A stretch of DNA of 7,988 nucleotides from Oligoflexia bacterium (GTDB lineage Bacteria > Bdellovibrionota > UBA1018), in contig CAIOHW010000047.1 in NCBI GenBank assembly GCA_903858195.1, positions 1 through 7,988 of the forward strand. The letters are read 5' to 3'. How positions within the stretch are numbered: position 1 is the first letter of the stretch; each line of letters starts with the position of its first letter. The translations under genes and the position numbers were made by a program. The notes under the pieces are model-generated. The model searched no databases. It was not told where the DNA came from and saw only the letters and a list, made by a program, of their open reading frames with translations. Shown here in pieces: positions 1-6,251 of this stretch.

Positions 1-2
1 CG

Positions 3-602
3 GTCACCGAGCAGGTCACTGGCCTCGATCTCGTGCACCTTCAGCTCGGTCTTGCGATCGAGGGCGATGCCTTCGAGCTCCCCGTAGTGGGCGAGCCCCG
101 CGGCCATGCGATCGAAGTCAGGCTCTATGCCGAAGACCCCGCGCAGGGATTTGCGCCGACGCCGGGCACGGTGGAGTTTCTCAGGTGGCCCACTGGAACC
201 GGAATCCGGGTCGAAAGCGGCATCGAGCAGGGCCAGACGATCGGGACCCAGTTTGATTCGATGCTGGGAAAGCTCGTGGTTCATGCTCCCAATCGCGAGA
301 TCGCAGTCAGTCGCATGCGCTTTGCGCTCGAAGAGACCGTCATCCAAGGAATGGGCTCAAACCAGCGCTACCTCTGGACGCTCTCCAGAGATCCCGAAGT
401 CATTGCCGGAAGGATGCACACGGGCTATCTCGGCAGCCGCTACGCGGACTTTGCTCCGGCACCTTCGCAGGAAGAACTTGAGCGGATCTCAGCCGCTCGC
501 GCGGCTGCAGGCACCGGAGCAGCCGGTGCGCTTTCAGCGGGAGCTGGGCAAAAGGCCCAGCCCTCGCCCTGGTATTCACCTTCTTCCGGAGGTGCACTGT
601 GA
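3..602 (+). CDS. Biotin carboxylase subunit of an acyl-CoA carboxylase (C-terminal part)
   Basis: The frame is open from base 3 and gives 199 residues, so the 5' half (ATP-grasp N-terminal part) lies outside the window. The first residues, VTEQVTGLDLV, match the conserved segment that follows the QVEH motif of biotin carboxylases. They are followed by the biotin carboxylase C-terminal domain: RGHAIEVRLYAEDP, then PTPGTVEF, the active-site-region GIRVES, and FDSMLGKLVV. These enzymes carboxylate biotin with ATP and bicarbonate. After the domain, a roughly 50-residue Ala/Gly/Pro-rich tail replaces the fused biotin domain found in many methylcrotonyl- or propionyl-CoA carboxylase alpha chains; here the carrier is the next gene. 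The HMG-CoA lyase two genes on suggests methylcrotonyl-CoA as substrate, but propionyl- or acetyl-CoA cannot be excluded. The stop overlaps the next start as GTGA. Confidence 0.9.
   Translation, partial: VTEQVTGLDLVHLQLGLAIEGDAFELPVVGEPRGHAIEVRLYAEDPAQGFAPTPGTVEFLRWPTGTGIRVESGIEQGQTIGTQFDSMLGKLVVHAPNREIAVSRMRFALEETVIQGMGSNQRYLWTLSRDPEVIAGRMHTGYLGSRYADFAPAPSQEELERISAARAAAGTGAAGALSAGAGQKAQPSPWYSPSSGGAL
588..594 (+). promoter_or_regulatory. Shine-Dalgarno site for the biotin carrier gene
   Basis: GGAGGTG lies at 588-594, with the GGAGG core 6 nt before the GTG at 599. This decides the GTG start, which overlaps the upstream TGA by 4 nt. The site is inside the end of the carboxylase gene, so the two proteins are likely translationally coupled. 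Confidence 0.75.
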
Positions 603-1084
603 AGTATCAGCTCAAGGTTTCCGGAAAGCGTTTTTCTATCGACGAGGCATCGACGGGCGATTGGAAGGTGGAGCAGCGCCCGGGCGGCTGGCTGGTCCTC
701 GAACGCAGGCTTGCTGATGGCTCGGTCGAGCGCAGGCGGATGGCCGTGCTCGAAAAGGGCGGAAAGCTCTCGGTACAGGACCTGAGGGCAGGCACCTATT
801 TTGGCGAGCTCACCCGGATGACGGCAGGCTCGGGAGCGGGCGCCTCTGCCGCAACCGAAGCGGATTTCAAGGCCCAGTTTCCGGGCAAGGTTCGCAAGGT
901 GCTCGTGCAAGAGGGTGCGAAGGTCTCCGCCGGAGACAAGCTCCTGCTTCTTGAGGCCATGAAAATGGAATTTGCCATCCAGGCGCCCGTGGACGGCACC
1001 GTCAGGGCCGTCAAGGTCAAGGAAGGCCAGCAGCTCAGTCCCGGCGACCTGCTGATTGACTTCGAGGAGAACCGCACGAAGTGA
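599..1084 (+). CDS. Biotin carboxyl carrier protein (biotin/lipoyl-attachment domain)
   Basis: This is a 161-residue protein with a biotinyl domain at its C-terminus (about 90-156). The biotin acceptor is Lys122 in the classic EAMKMEF motif (119-125), preceded by FPGKV (94-98) and followed by the usual VDGTV turn (131-135). The first 75 residues (Trp22, GGWLVLERR, then a charged beta-rich stretch) resemble the BT-like region that sits before the carrier domain in fused methylcrotonyl/propionyl carboxylase alpha chains. An Ala/Gly/Ser linker joins the halves. It carries carboxybiotin between the upstream biotin carboxylase and a carboxyltransferase subunit not seen here. It looks like the C-terminal third of a normally fused alpha subunit, encoded separately. 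GTG start with a good Shine-Dalgarno; 4-nt overlaps at both ends. Confidence 0.92.
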   Translation: MKYQLKVSGKRFSIDEASTGDWKVEQRPGGWLVLERRLADGSVERRRMAVLEKGGKLSVQDLRAGTYFGELTRMTAGSGAGASAATEADFKAQFPGKVRKVLVQEGAKVSAGDKLLLLEAMKMEFAIQAPVDGTVRAVKVKEGQQLSPGDLLIDFEENRTK

Positions 1085-2052
1085 AGGCTCCGCAAAGATT
1101 TCCGCGCAACGTGACCGTGTTTGAAGTGGGCCCGCGTGACGGTCTGCAAAACGAGTCGCGTGCCATTGAGCTTGCCTCCCGGCTTGAGTTCATCCGTGGA
1201 CTCAAGCAGGCGGGCATCCAGCAGATTGAGGCAGGAGCCTTTGTGCGCCCGGACCGGGTGCCGCAGATGGCGGCATCCGATCAGGTCTTCCAGGAACTTA
1301 CGAGTTCGCGCGAGTTCTGGGGTCCGCAGTACTGGGCCCTCGTGCCCAATGCCGAGGGCGTTAAACGCGCAGTCGCGGCAGGCGCCAAGGCGATTGCCGT
1401 CTTTACGGCTGCAAGTGAGACCTTCAACCAGAGAAACATCAACCTCTCGATCCACGAGTCGCTTGCGCGCATTCGCGAGATCGTGGCCGAAGCCCGCCGC
1501 CTCAAGCTCCGCACGCGCGCGTACGTTTCGACTGCTTTTGGCTGTCCCTATGAGGGCAGGATTTCGCCTCGGAGGGCGATCAGGGTGTGCGAGAAGCTTT
1601 TAGAGCTCGGGGTCGGGCAGGTATCGATCGGGGATACGATCGGGGTGGCCACCCCAAAGGATGTGGATGCGGTCGTGGGTCCGTTGGTGCGGGATGCAGG
1701 CCCGGCGCTGACTGCCGTGCACTTTCATGACACCCGCGGAACGGCGCTTGCCAATACGTTTCGCGCCCTCGAGTGGGGCGTTTCTACGGTGGATGCTTCG
1801 GCTGGCGGTCTGGGGGGCTGTCCGTTTGCCCCGGGAGCGACCGGAAACCTTGCAACCGAGGACCTCGTCTACCTGCTGAATGGGCTTGGGATTTCGACCG
1901 GGATCGATCTCGAGAACCTGTGCCGCACCAGTCTTCGCCTGGCACAGGCGATGGGACGGCCCCTTTCCAGCCGTTATCTTCAGACCTACGCGGTCCAGTG
2001 CGGTACGGCCCCCTTTGTGCAAGGCCAGCCCGGGCATGGGCATTCCCTTTGA
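1081..2052 (+). CDS. mvaB: Hydroxymethylglutaryl-CoA lyase family protein
   Basis: This is a 323-residue DRE-TIM metallolyase with the expected TIM-barrel landmarks. EVGPRDGLQNE (15-25) holds catalytic Arg19 and metal ligand Asp20. STAFGCPYEG is at 150-159. HFHDTRG (214-220) carries metal ligands His214 and His216. GGLGGCPFAPGATGN (242-256) holds the active-site Cys247 of the HMG-CoA lyase signature. Length is normal for the family (about 300-325). The expected reaction is cleavage of HMG-CoA to acetyl-CoA and acetoacetate, the last step of leucine breakdown, which fits the carboxylase genes upstream. A related acyl-CoA aldolase/lyase specificity cannot be excluded. The GTG start sits in a GTGA overlap, with GAGGAG at 1064-1069 as a rather distant ribosome site. 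Confidence 0.92.
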   Translation: MKAPQRFPRNVTVFEVGPRDGLQNESRAIELASRLEFIRGLKQAGIQQIEAGAFVRPDRVPQMAASDQVFQELTSSREFWGPQYWALVPNAEGVKRAVAAGAKAIAVFTAASETFNQRNINLSIHESLARIREIVAEARRLKLRTRAYVSTAFGCPYEGRISPRRAIRVCEKLLELGVGQVSIGDTIGVATPKDVDAVVGPLVRDAGPALTAVHFHDTRGTALANTFRALEWGVSTVDASAGGLGGCPFAPGATGNLATEDLVYLLNGLGISTGIDLENLCRTSLRLAQAMGRPLSSRYLQTYAVQCGTAPFVQGQPGHGHSL

Positions 2053-2422
2053 TGTCAATGCGCTGAATCAACTTCGGGCCGATCTTCTGGCTCGCCGACT
2101 GCGGCTCGACCACGAGATGGCCGGGCGAGAGCGCGAGCAGGGTGAGCTTGAGAGCATCGACACGCAGGCCGAGATGGTTGACCTGGCGCAAAATCTGGAG
2201 CTGATTGAGCGCAATGTCTCGCTGCAGGAGCAGGAGAGGCGCGAGCTTGCCTCGATTGATCTTGCGCTAGCCAAGCTTGGAAGCGGCACTTACGGGGCCT
2301 GCGAGGATTGCGGCGAGGCCATTCCGGTCAGGCGCCTGCAGATCGTGCCTGAGGCCAGGCTCTGCGCCCGGTGCCAGTCCGTTTCGGAGCGCGAGCGCTC
2401 GCGGAGCCGGGTGGCCGGCTAG
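2036..2422 (+). CDS. DksA/TraR-family zinc-finger protein
   Basis: This 128-residue protein has two parts. Residues about 10-80 are charged and heptad-like, predicting the paired coiled coil of the DksA family. A C4 zinc finger follows: CEDC (89-92), 17 residues, CARC (110-113), with the family-typical YGACEDCGEAIPVRRL. DksA proteins insert the coiled coil into the secondary channel of RNA polymerase and work with ppGpp. The coiled-coil tip here reads E46-x-x-D49-x-A51, close to the E. coli DxxDxA tip motif, so polymerase activity is plausible but not shown. It could equally be a DksA-like paralogue with another role. The ATG at 2036 overlaps the lyase end by 17 nt, with AAGG at 2021-2024. 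The frame is open further upstream, but an earlier start would lie deep inside the lyase gene and add non-family sequence. Confidence 0.85.
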   Translation: MGIPFDVNALNQLRADLLARRLRLDHEMAGREREQGELESIDTQAEMVDLAQNLELIERNVSLQEQERRELASIDLALAKLGSGTYGACEDCGEAIPVRRLQIVPEARLCARCQSVSERERSRSRVAG

Positions 2423-2457
2423 CGTCTTGACATAAACTCCACAAGCCGGAGAGGGGG

Positions 2458-2477
2458 CACCTCGGATAGGTGATCCG
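2458..2477 (+). promoter_or_regulatory. Kinase-gene ribosome site inside two overlapping hairpins
   Basis: AGGTGATC (2468-2475) matches the 3' part of the extended Shine-Dalgarno sequence and lies upstream of the ATG at 2483. It is embedded in a tandem arrangement CACCT / CGGAT / AGGTG / ATCCG. CACCT (2458-2462) pairs with AGGTG (2468-2472), or CGGAT (2463-2467) pairs with ATCCG (2473-2477). The two 5-bp stems exclude each other. An in-frame TGA at 2471 rules out any earlier kinase start. Pairing is seen; any regulatory effect is inference. Confidence 0.4.
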
Positions 2478-2482
2478 CCTCC

Positions 2483-4240
2483 ATGGCGTCGGCATTTTCA
2501 AGCTTAAGGTTTTCCCCTCGGATCCAGCTCGTGTTCGTTCCGATCGGGATCGCCATTTTCGGTGTGGTTTCGATCGGCTCGTACCTCTCGATGAGTCGGA
2601 CCCTCGAGCGGATCTCCGGTCTGGGACGCTCCTATCAGTTCAATGTTCAGAGCCTCGAACAGATCCGAAAAATCGAGGTCCTGAATTGGGCAAACGGCGG
2701 CGAAGGGCTGGATCGTCTGATCGATACGGTACGCAGCCTCCGGCAAGAGGACTCTGGGCAGGATCTCATGCGGCTCGAGCGGCTGGCGGAGCAATTTTCC
2801 GGATCAGCAGACGCAGAGCTTGTGACCTCGATTCGAGACTCAATCGCCTCAATCAAGACCAGTCGCGAGCGCAGGTTTCGGGCCCGGTTTGAGTTCTTCC
2901 ATCAATCGCTGAAGGGATGGCTTTGGAAGATCTGGCTCATTGCATTTTCCGGCGCGGCCCTCATCTGGGGAGTGGTTTCGCTGATCGTTCTGACGATCTC
3001 CGGCCCTGTGGTCGCCCTTTCGCGCGCCATCGACGAGCTGAGCCTTTCGGATATCGAAGCCGAGTTCGGAGCAAGCCTCCAGAGGGTCTACCAACGGTAT
3101 CGGATCATCCCGAGGGAGATTGCAGAAACCTGGGAGAGGGCGGGCTCATTGATCCGCAGGGTCGCGGTAGCACGGGAGCACGATTTCAAGGCGTTGCAAT
3201 TCCAGAAGGAGCGGGCGGAACTCGCAGCCTCGGTGCTGGCAGATGGTCTGTTTGTCGTTCGCAACGGGGAGGTCGCACCCCAGAATCCGGTTGGCCTCAG
3301 GATCCTCCAGCAGCTCCCGGAAGCACGAGAGCGCATCCTGCAAGCGGTGAGAGAGGGCGTTGAGATTCCGCTTGAGTTCGAGCAGCCGGGCCTGGGCACA
3401 AGGCAGTCCTTCATCCTTGGAATTGCGGGCTGGGTTCAGAGCCACCAGGCGGTCGTGACTGCTCGCGACATCACTGCCCAGCGCGAGGGCGATCGAGCAA
3501 AGAGCCACTTCATCGGTCTGCTGTCTCACGAGATTCGAACCCCGGTCACCTCGCTCGTCATGGCGATCCGGCTTTTGCAGCGCTCGTGCGGCGAGTTCCA
3601 GAACCCGGTGCATCAAAAGCTCATTCAGACTTCGGCAAAGGATGTCGAGAGGCTCAGAGAACTTTTGGACGACCTGCTTTCGATCAGCCGATTTGAATCG
3701 GGGGCAGGCGGAATCACGCTTCGGAGTGCGGATCTGAGGCGAATCCTCAAGTCATCGCATGAGTCCTTTAAACGGGATGCCTCAGAGCGGGGCATCCATC
3801 TCGAATGCTATCTTCAAGATTCGGTCGTGGCAGAAGATTGGAGCTGCGAGGTCGATGCTTCGAAGCTGGGCTGGGCGCTCTCCAACCTCATGCTCAATGC
3901 CATTCGGCACACCCCGCGAGGGGGTGAGGTGAGGGTCGAACTCCGGCGATCTCGCAGCGGGGATGGCCGACGTTTTTTTGAGTACCGGGTACGGGATTCC
4001 GGGCCGGGCATTGCACCCGAGCGCCTCGGCCGCCTCATGGACCCCTATGCAGGTGTCTACGACCTCCGGGTCGCCCGAACGGATGCCACCGGGTCCGGGC
4101 TTTCGATTGCCCGCCAGATCGCCGAGTCGCACGGCGGTAGCCTCAGGGTCTGCAGCGACCCGGGGCGGGGCTGTGAGTTTCAACTTCGTTTCCAAGCAAG
4201 AGAGGGGAGTCTAGATGGCAAAGTTGCTCGTAGTGGATGA
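2483..4240 (+). CDS. Membrane sensor histidine kinase, KinB-like
   Basis: This is a 585-residue kinase. TM1 is at about 14-35, a mostly helical, charged periplasmic sensor region at 36-146, and TM2 at about 147-172. A degenerate HAMP/coiled linker (175-245) and a PAS-like segment (about 246-332) follow. The HisKA dimerisation domain has phospho-acceptor His349 in SHEIRTP (348-354), including the E-x-x-T residues used for phosphatase activity. The HATPase domain has an N box (NLMLNA, 468-473), G1 box DSGPGI (505-510) and G2 box GSGLSIA (537-543). All catalytic boxes look intact. Architecture and length resemble Pseudomonas KinB, partner of AlgB, which agrees with the next gene. It would sense an envelope or periplasmic signal and phosphorylate or dephosphorylate that regulator. 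An in-frame stop 12 nt upstream fixes the ATG. It overlaps the regulator gene by 26 nt. The ligand is unknown. Confidence 0.92.
   Translation: MASAFSSLRFSPRIQLVFVPIGIAIFGVVSIGSYLSMSRTLERISGLGRSYQFNVQSLEQIRKIEVLNWANGGEGLDRLIDTVRSLRQEDSGQDLMRLERLAEQFSGSADAELVTSIRDSIASIKTSRERRFRARFEFFHQSLKGWLWKIWLIAFSGAALIWGVVSLIVLTISGPVVALSRAIDELSLSDIEAEFGASLQRVYQRYRIIPREIAETWERAGSLIRRVAVAREHDFKALQFQKERAELAASVLADGLFVVRNGEVAPQNPVGLRILQQLPEARERILQAVREGVEIPLEFEQPGLGTRQSFILGIAGWVQSHQAVVTARDITAQREGDRAKSHFIGLLSHEIRTPVTSLVMAIRLLQRSCGEFQNPVHQKLIQTSAKDVERLRELLDDLLSISRFESGAGGITLRSADLRRILKSSHESFKRDASERGIHLECYLQDSVVAEDWSCEVDASKLGWALSNLMLNAIRHTPRGGEVRVELRRSRSGDGRRFFEYRVRDSGPGIAPERLGRLMDPYAGVYDLRVARTDATGSGLSIARQIAESHGGSLRVCSDPGRGCEFQLRFQAREGSLDGKVARSG
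4202..4209 (+). promoter_or_regulatory. Shine-Dalgarno site for the response regulator
   Basis: GAGGGGAG lies 5 nt before the ATG at 4215, inside the end of the kinase gene. It fixes the regulator start within the kinase frame and supports coupled translation of the pair. Confidence 0.7.
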
Positions 4241-5624
4241 TGAACCGGGGATTTGCAGCACGATGGAGGCGGCGCTTTCGGCCGCGGGCCACACGGTGCA
4301 GACGGCTGACAGCGGAGAGCTTGCGCTCTCGCTGATGCGTCGCCAGAGTCCGGATATCCTGATCACGGACCTCAGGATGGACGGCATGAGCGGGCTCGAT
4401 CTGCTCGGAAAGACCCGTGAGTACTTTCCTTCGGTCACTCCGGTCATGATGACCGCCTACGCCACCGTCGACACGGCAGTGAACGCGATGAAGCAGGGCG
4501 CCCACGACTATCTCATCAAGCCGTTTACGCCCGACCAGCTTGAGCATCTGGTTTCCAGAATTGAGGAGTTCCGCCGGCTCAGGGACGAGAACTCGCGACT
4601 CAAGGACCAGGTCGAGACTCTGGCCGATCCTTCCGTGATCAACACCCAGAACTCCAAGATGCAGCGAATCATCGATATGGCCCGCCGGGTGGCCGCTTCG
4701 GACTCGACGATCCTGATCACCGGCGAGAGCGGAACCGGCAAGACCCTGCTTGCCAAAACGATGCACGATGCCAGTGTCCGGGCGAAAGGCCCGTTTGCAG
4801 TCGTGAATTGTGCAACCCTTTCAGAAAATCTGCTGGAGAGCGAACTCTTCGGGCACGTGCGAGGATCCTTCACGGGTGCAGTCAAGGACAAGACCGGAAG
4901 GCTGCAGCTTGCCGAGGGCGGAACCGTGTTCCTTGATGAGATCGGCGAGATCTCTCCCAACCTGCAGACCAAGCTGCTGCGATTTCTGCAGGAGCGCGAG
5001 TTTGAGAAGGTGGGCGATACCAAGACCATCAAGGTCGACGTGCGCATCATCGCTGCGACCAACAAGGACCTGGAGCGCGAGGTTCGTGAGGGTCACTTTC
5101 GCGAAGATCTCTACTTCCGCCTCAATGTGATCGACCTTCATATGCCTTCGCTCAGGGATCGTCCGGAGGACATCCCGGCGCTGGCCGAGCAGCTGCTCGC
5201 GAGGTCATTTGCCGCAAGCCACCGCACTCCCAGACCCCTGAGTAACGACGCCAAGAGGGTGATCATCGCCTACCCCTGGCCGGGCAATATCCGCGAGCTC
5301 AAGAATGCCCTCGAGCGGGCTGCGATCCTCTGCACGGTGGACGAGGTGACCGTGGATGACCTGCCCGACCGGGTGGCCGCGTTCGCTGCGAGCTCGGCAC
5401 TGGCTTCTGCTGCCGCATTTGAAACGGGAGAGGTCGCCAGGCCTCCGGGGTCCACACCTGCGGCGCCCTATCCCGTAAACAGCGAGGTGAGTCTTGAGGA
5501 ACTCGAGCGGCGCCACATCCAGCATGTGCTCGCGACCGTTGGCACCCTCGAAGAGGCCGCAACGCTGCTGGGCATCAACTTGAGCACCCTCTGGAGAAAA
5601 AGACGGCGTTACTTAATTGAATAG
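4215..5624 (+). CDS. NtrC-family (sigma-54) response regulator, AlgB-like
   Basis: This 469-residue protein has three domains. The receiver (1-115) has acidic pocket Asp8/Asp9, phospho-acceptor Asp52, Thr80 and Lys102. A charged linker helix leads to the AAA+ sigma-54 interaction domain (about 138-370). That domain has Walker A GESGTGKT (170-177), the sigma-54 contact loop GSFTGA (217-222; the usual loop is GAFTGA), Walker B GGTVFLDE (235-242), arginines in FREDLYFRL (295-303) and WPGNIRELKNALE (355-367). The C-terminal part (about 425-466) is a Fis-type helix-turn-helix. Its SLEELERRHI and LGINLSTLWRKRRRY segments closely resemble the AlgB end as I recall it. It should be phosphorylated by the upstream kinase and drive open-complex formation by sigma-54 polymerase. 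A candidate target promoter lies 17 nt past its stop. The Ala-rich stretch near 390-425 is a linker. Confidence 0.93.
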   Translation: MAKLLVVDDEPGICSTMEAALSAAGHTVQTADSGELALSLMRRQSPDILITDLRMDGMSGLDLLGKTREYFPSVTPVMMTAYATVDTAVNAMKQGAHDYLIKPFTPDQLEHLVSRIEEFRRLRDENSRLKDQVETLADPSVINTQNSKMQRIIDMARRVAASDSTILITGESGTGKTLLAKTMHDASVRAKGPFAVVNCATLSENLLESELFGHVRGSFTGAVKDKTGRLQLAEGGTVFLDEIGEISPNLQTKLLRFLQEREFEKVGDTKTIKVDVRIIAATNKDLEREVREGHFREDLYFRLNVIDLHMPSLRDRPEDIPALAEQLLARSFAASHRTPRPLSNDAKRVIIAYPWPGNIRELKNALERAAILCTVDEVTVDDLPDRVAAFAASSALASAAAFETGEVARPPGSTPAAPYPVNSEVSLEELERRHIQHVLATVGTLEEAATLLGINLSTLWRKRRRYLIE

Positions 5625-5629
5625 TCCGG

Positions 5630-5639
5630 CGGGTACCCG
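5630..5639. repeat. 10-bp palindrome CGGGTACCCG
   Basis: This perfect palindrome lies 5 nt after the regulator stop and 2 nt before the -24 element of the candidate sigma-54 promoter. It has no loop and no following T run, so it is not a terminator. It could be a protein-binding site near the promoter or chance in GC-rich DNA. Activator sites for NtrC-type proteins usually sit farther upstream, so a role is uncertain. Confidence 0.3.
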
Positions 5640-5641
5640 GC

Positions 5642-5657
5642 TGGCATCCGCGTTGCT
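5642..5657 (+). promoter_or_regulatory. Candidate sigma-54 (-24/-12) promoter
   Basis: TGGCATC-CGCG-TTGCT matches the sigma-54 consensus TGGCACG-N4-TTGCW. The invariant GG (5643-5644) and GC (5655-5656) are present with exactly 10 nt between them; only the C and G at the end of the -24 element differ. Transcription would start near 5668, giving a leader of about 73 nt before the ATG at 5741. It sits just downstream of a gene for a sigma-54 activator and upstream of the exported-protein genes. By eye I found no second match with this spacing in the intergenic gaps. Activity and dependence on the neighbouring regulator are inferred. Confidence 0.6.
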
Positions 5658-5726
5658 TCGTGGAGCGCGTCTACTCGCCGGCCGGCTGGTCGGTGATGCA
5701 GGCAGTTGAAGAACACCGTTCCAAAA

Positions 5727-5732
5727 AAGGGG
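5727..5732 (+). promoter_or_regulatory. Shine-Dalgarno site deciding the exported-protein start
   Basis: AAGGGG at 5727-5732 lies 8 nt before the ATG at 5741 but only 2 nt before the in-frame ATG at 5735. This favours 5741. A signal peptide then begins at the first residue. Confidence 0.65.
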
Positions 5733-5740
5733 TAATGCAT

Positions 5741-6247
5741 ATGCAAGTCAGGTTGGGTTTGGCTTTGTTTTTTGTCGGACTGGGTGCTGCCCAGGCCGGA
5801 ACCGTGGATGTGACCTTCGAGAAGTTCGTCGCCCAGTGCGCCGAGCCGGAGAAGAGCGAAGTGCAGAGGGCTCCACGCGAGATCCGCGTGGTGTGCGACA
5901 ATCGCGAGGTGACCTGGATGGCCGCATCTCCCGGTGAGATTCCGCTGCCACAGTCACGTGCCGTTTCGACCTCGATTCTTTCCGACAAGTTTCGCGTAGC
6001 GGCGACTTCCCGGGCCGTTCCGTCGGTGGCTCGTGCAGGAACTTGCCATCGTTTCGAGGAGGTCGTGGAGACCTACAGCCTCGAGATGCCGATGACCTGT
6101 GAAGACATTGTCGGGCTCAAGGTCGGAGTCGAGGAACTCTGCGCCGGAGCGCTCGATGAAGGCAAGGATCGCAACGTCAAGGCGATCCAGACCGTCCGCA
6201 CCGGACGCGTGATCGACACCTGCTTCCCGCCCAGGCAGGGAGGCTGA
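5741..6247 (+). CDS. Exported six-cysteine protein of unknown family
   Basis: I do not recognise this 168-residue protein. It opens with a Sec signal peptide: MQVR, a hydrophobic stretch LGLALFFVGLGA, and a probable cleavage after AQA at about residue 19. The mature part has exactly six cysteines (33, 52, 102, 120, 134, 161), an even number consistent with three disulfides in an oxidising compartment, and no further membrane segment. The ATG at 5741 is chosen for its ribosome site. The frame is open back to a GTG at 5660, but that lies before the predicted transcription start and would bury the signal peptide. It ends 4 nt before the transglutaminase-like lipoprotein gene, so the two are almost certainly co-expressed. 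A substrate, partner or inhibitor role for that enzyme is speculation. Confidence 0.75.
   Translation: MQVRLGLALFFVGLGAAQAGTVDVTFEKFVAQCAEPEKSEVQRAPREIRVVCDNREVTWMAASPGEIPLPQSRAVSTSILSDKFRVAATSRAVPSVARAGTCHRFEEVVETYSLEMPMTCEDIVGLKVGVEELCAGALDEGKDRNVKAIQTVRTGRVIDTCFPPRQGG
6238..6243 (+). promoter_or_regulatory. Shine-Dalgarno site for the lipoprotein gene
   Basis: GGGAGG lies 8 nt before the ATG at 6252 and overlaps the last codons of the upstream gene. It supports this start and shows close coupling of the two exported-protein genes. Confidence 0.7.
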
Positions 6248-6251
6248 TTCC

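Noticed and set aside
1880..2035. Upstream extension of the DksA/TraR-type reading frame
   Set aside because: It lies entirely within the HMG-CoA lyase gene in another frame and adds residues unlike the family; ATG 2036 gives a normal length.
2427..2432. TTGACA, a perfect sigma-70 -35 hexamer upstream of the kinase gene
   Set aside because: The positions 15-19 nt downstream are GC-rich (around AGAGGGGG) with no -10-like hexamer, so I do not call a promoter.
5660..5740. Longer N-terminus for the exported protein from GTG at 5660
   Set aside because: It would begin before the predicted transcription start, lacks a ribosome site, and would place 27 charged/polar residues before an evident signal peptide.
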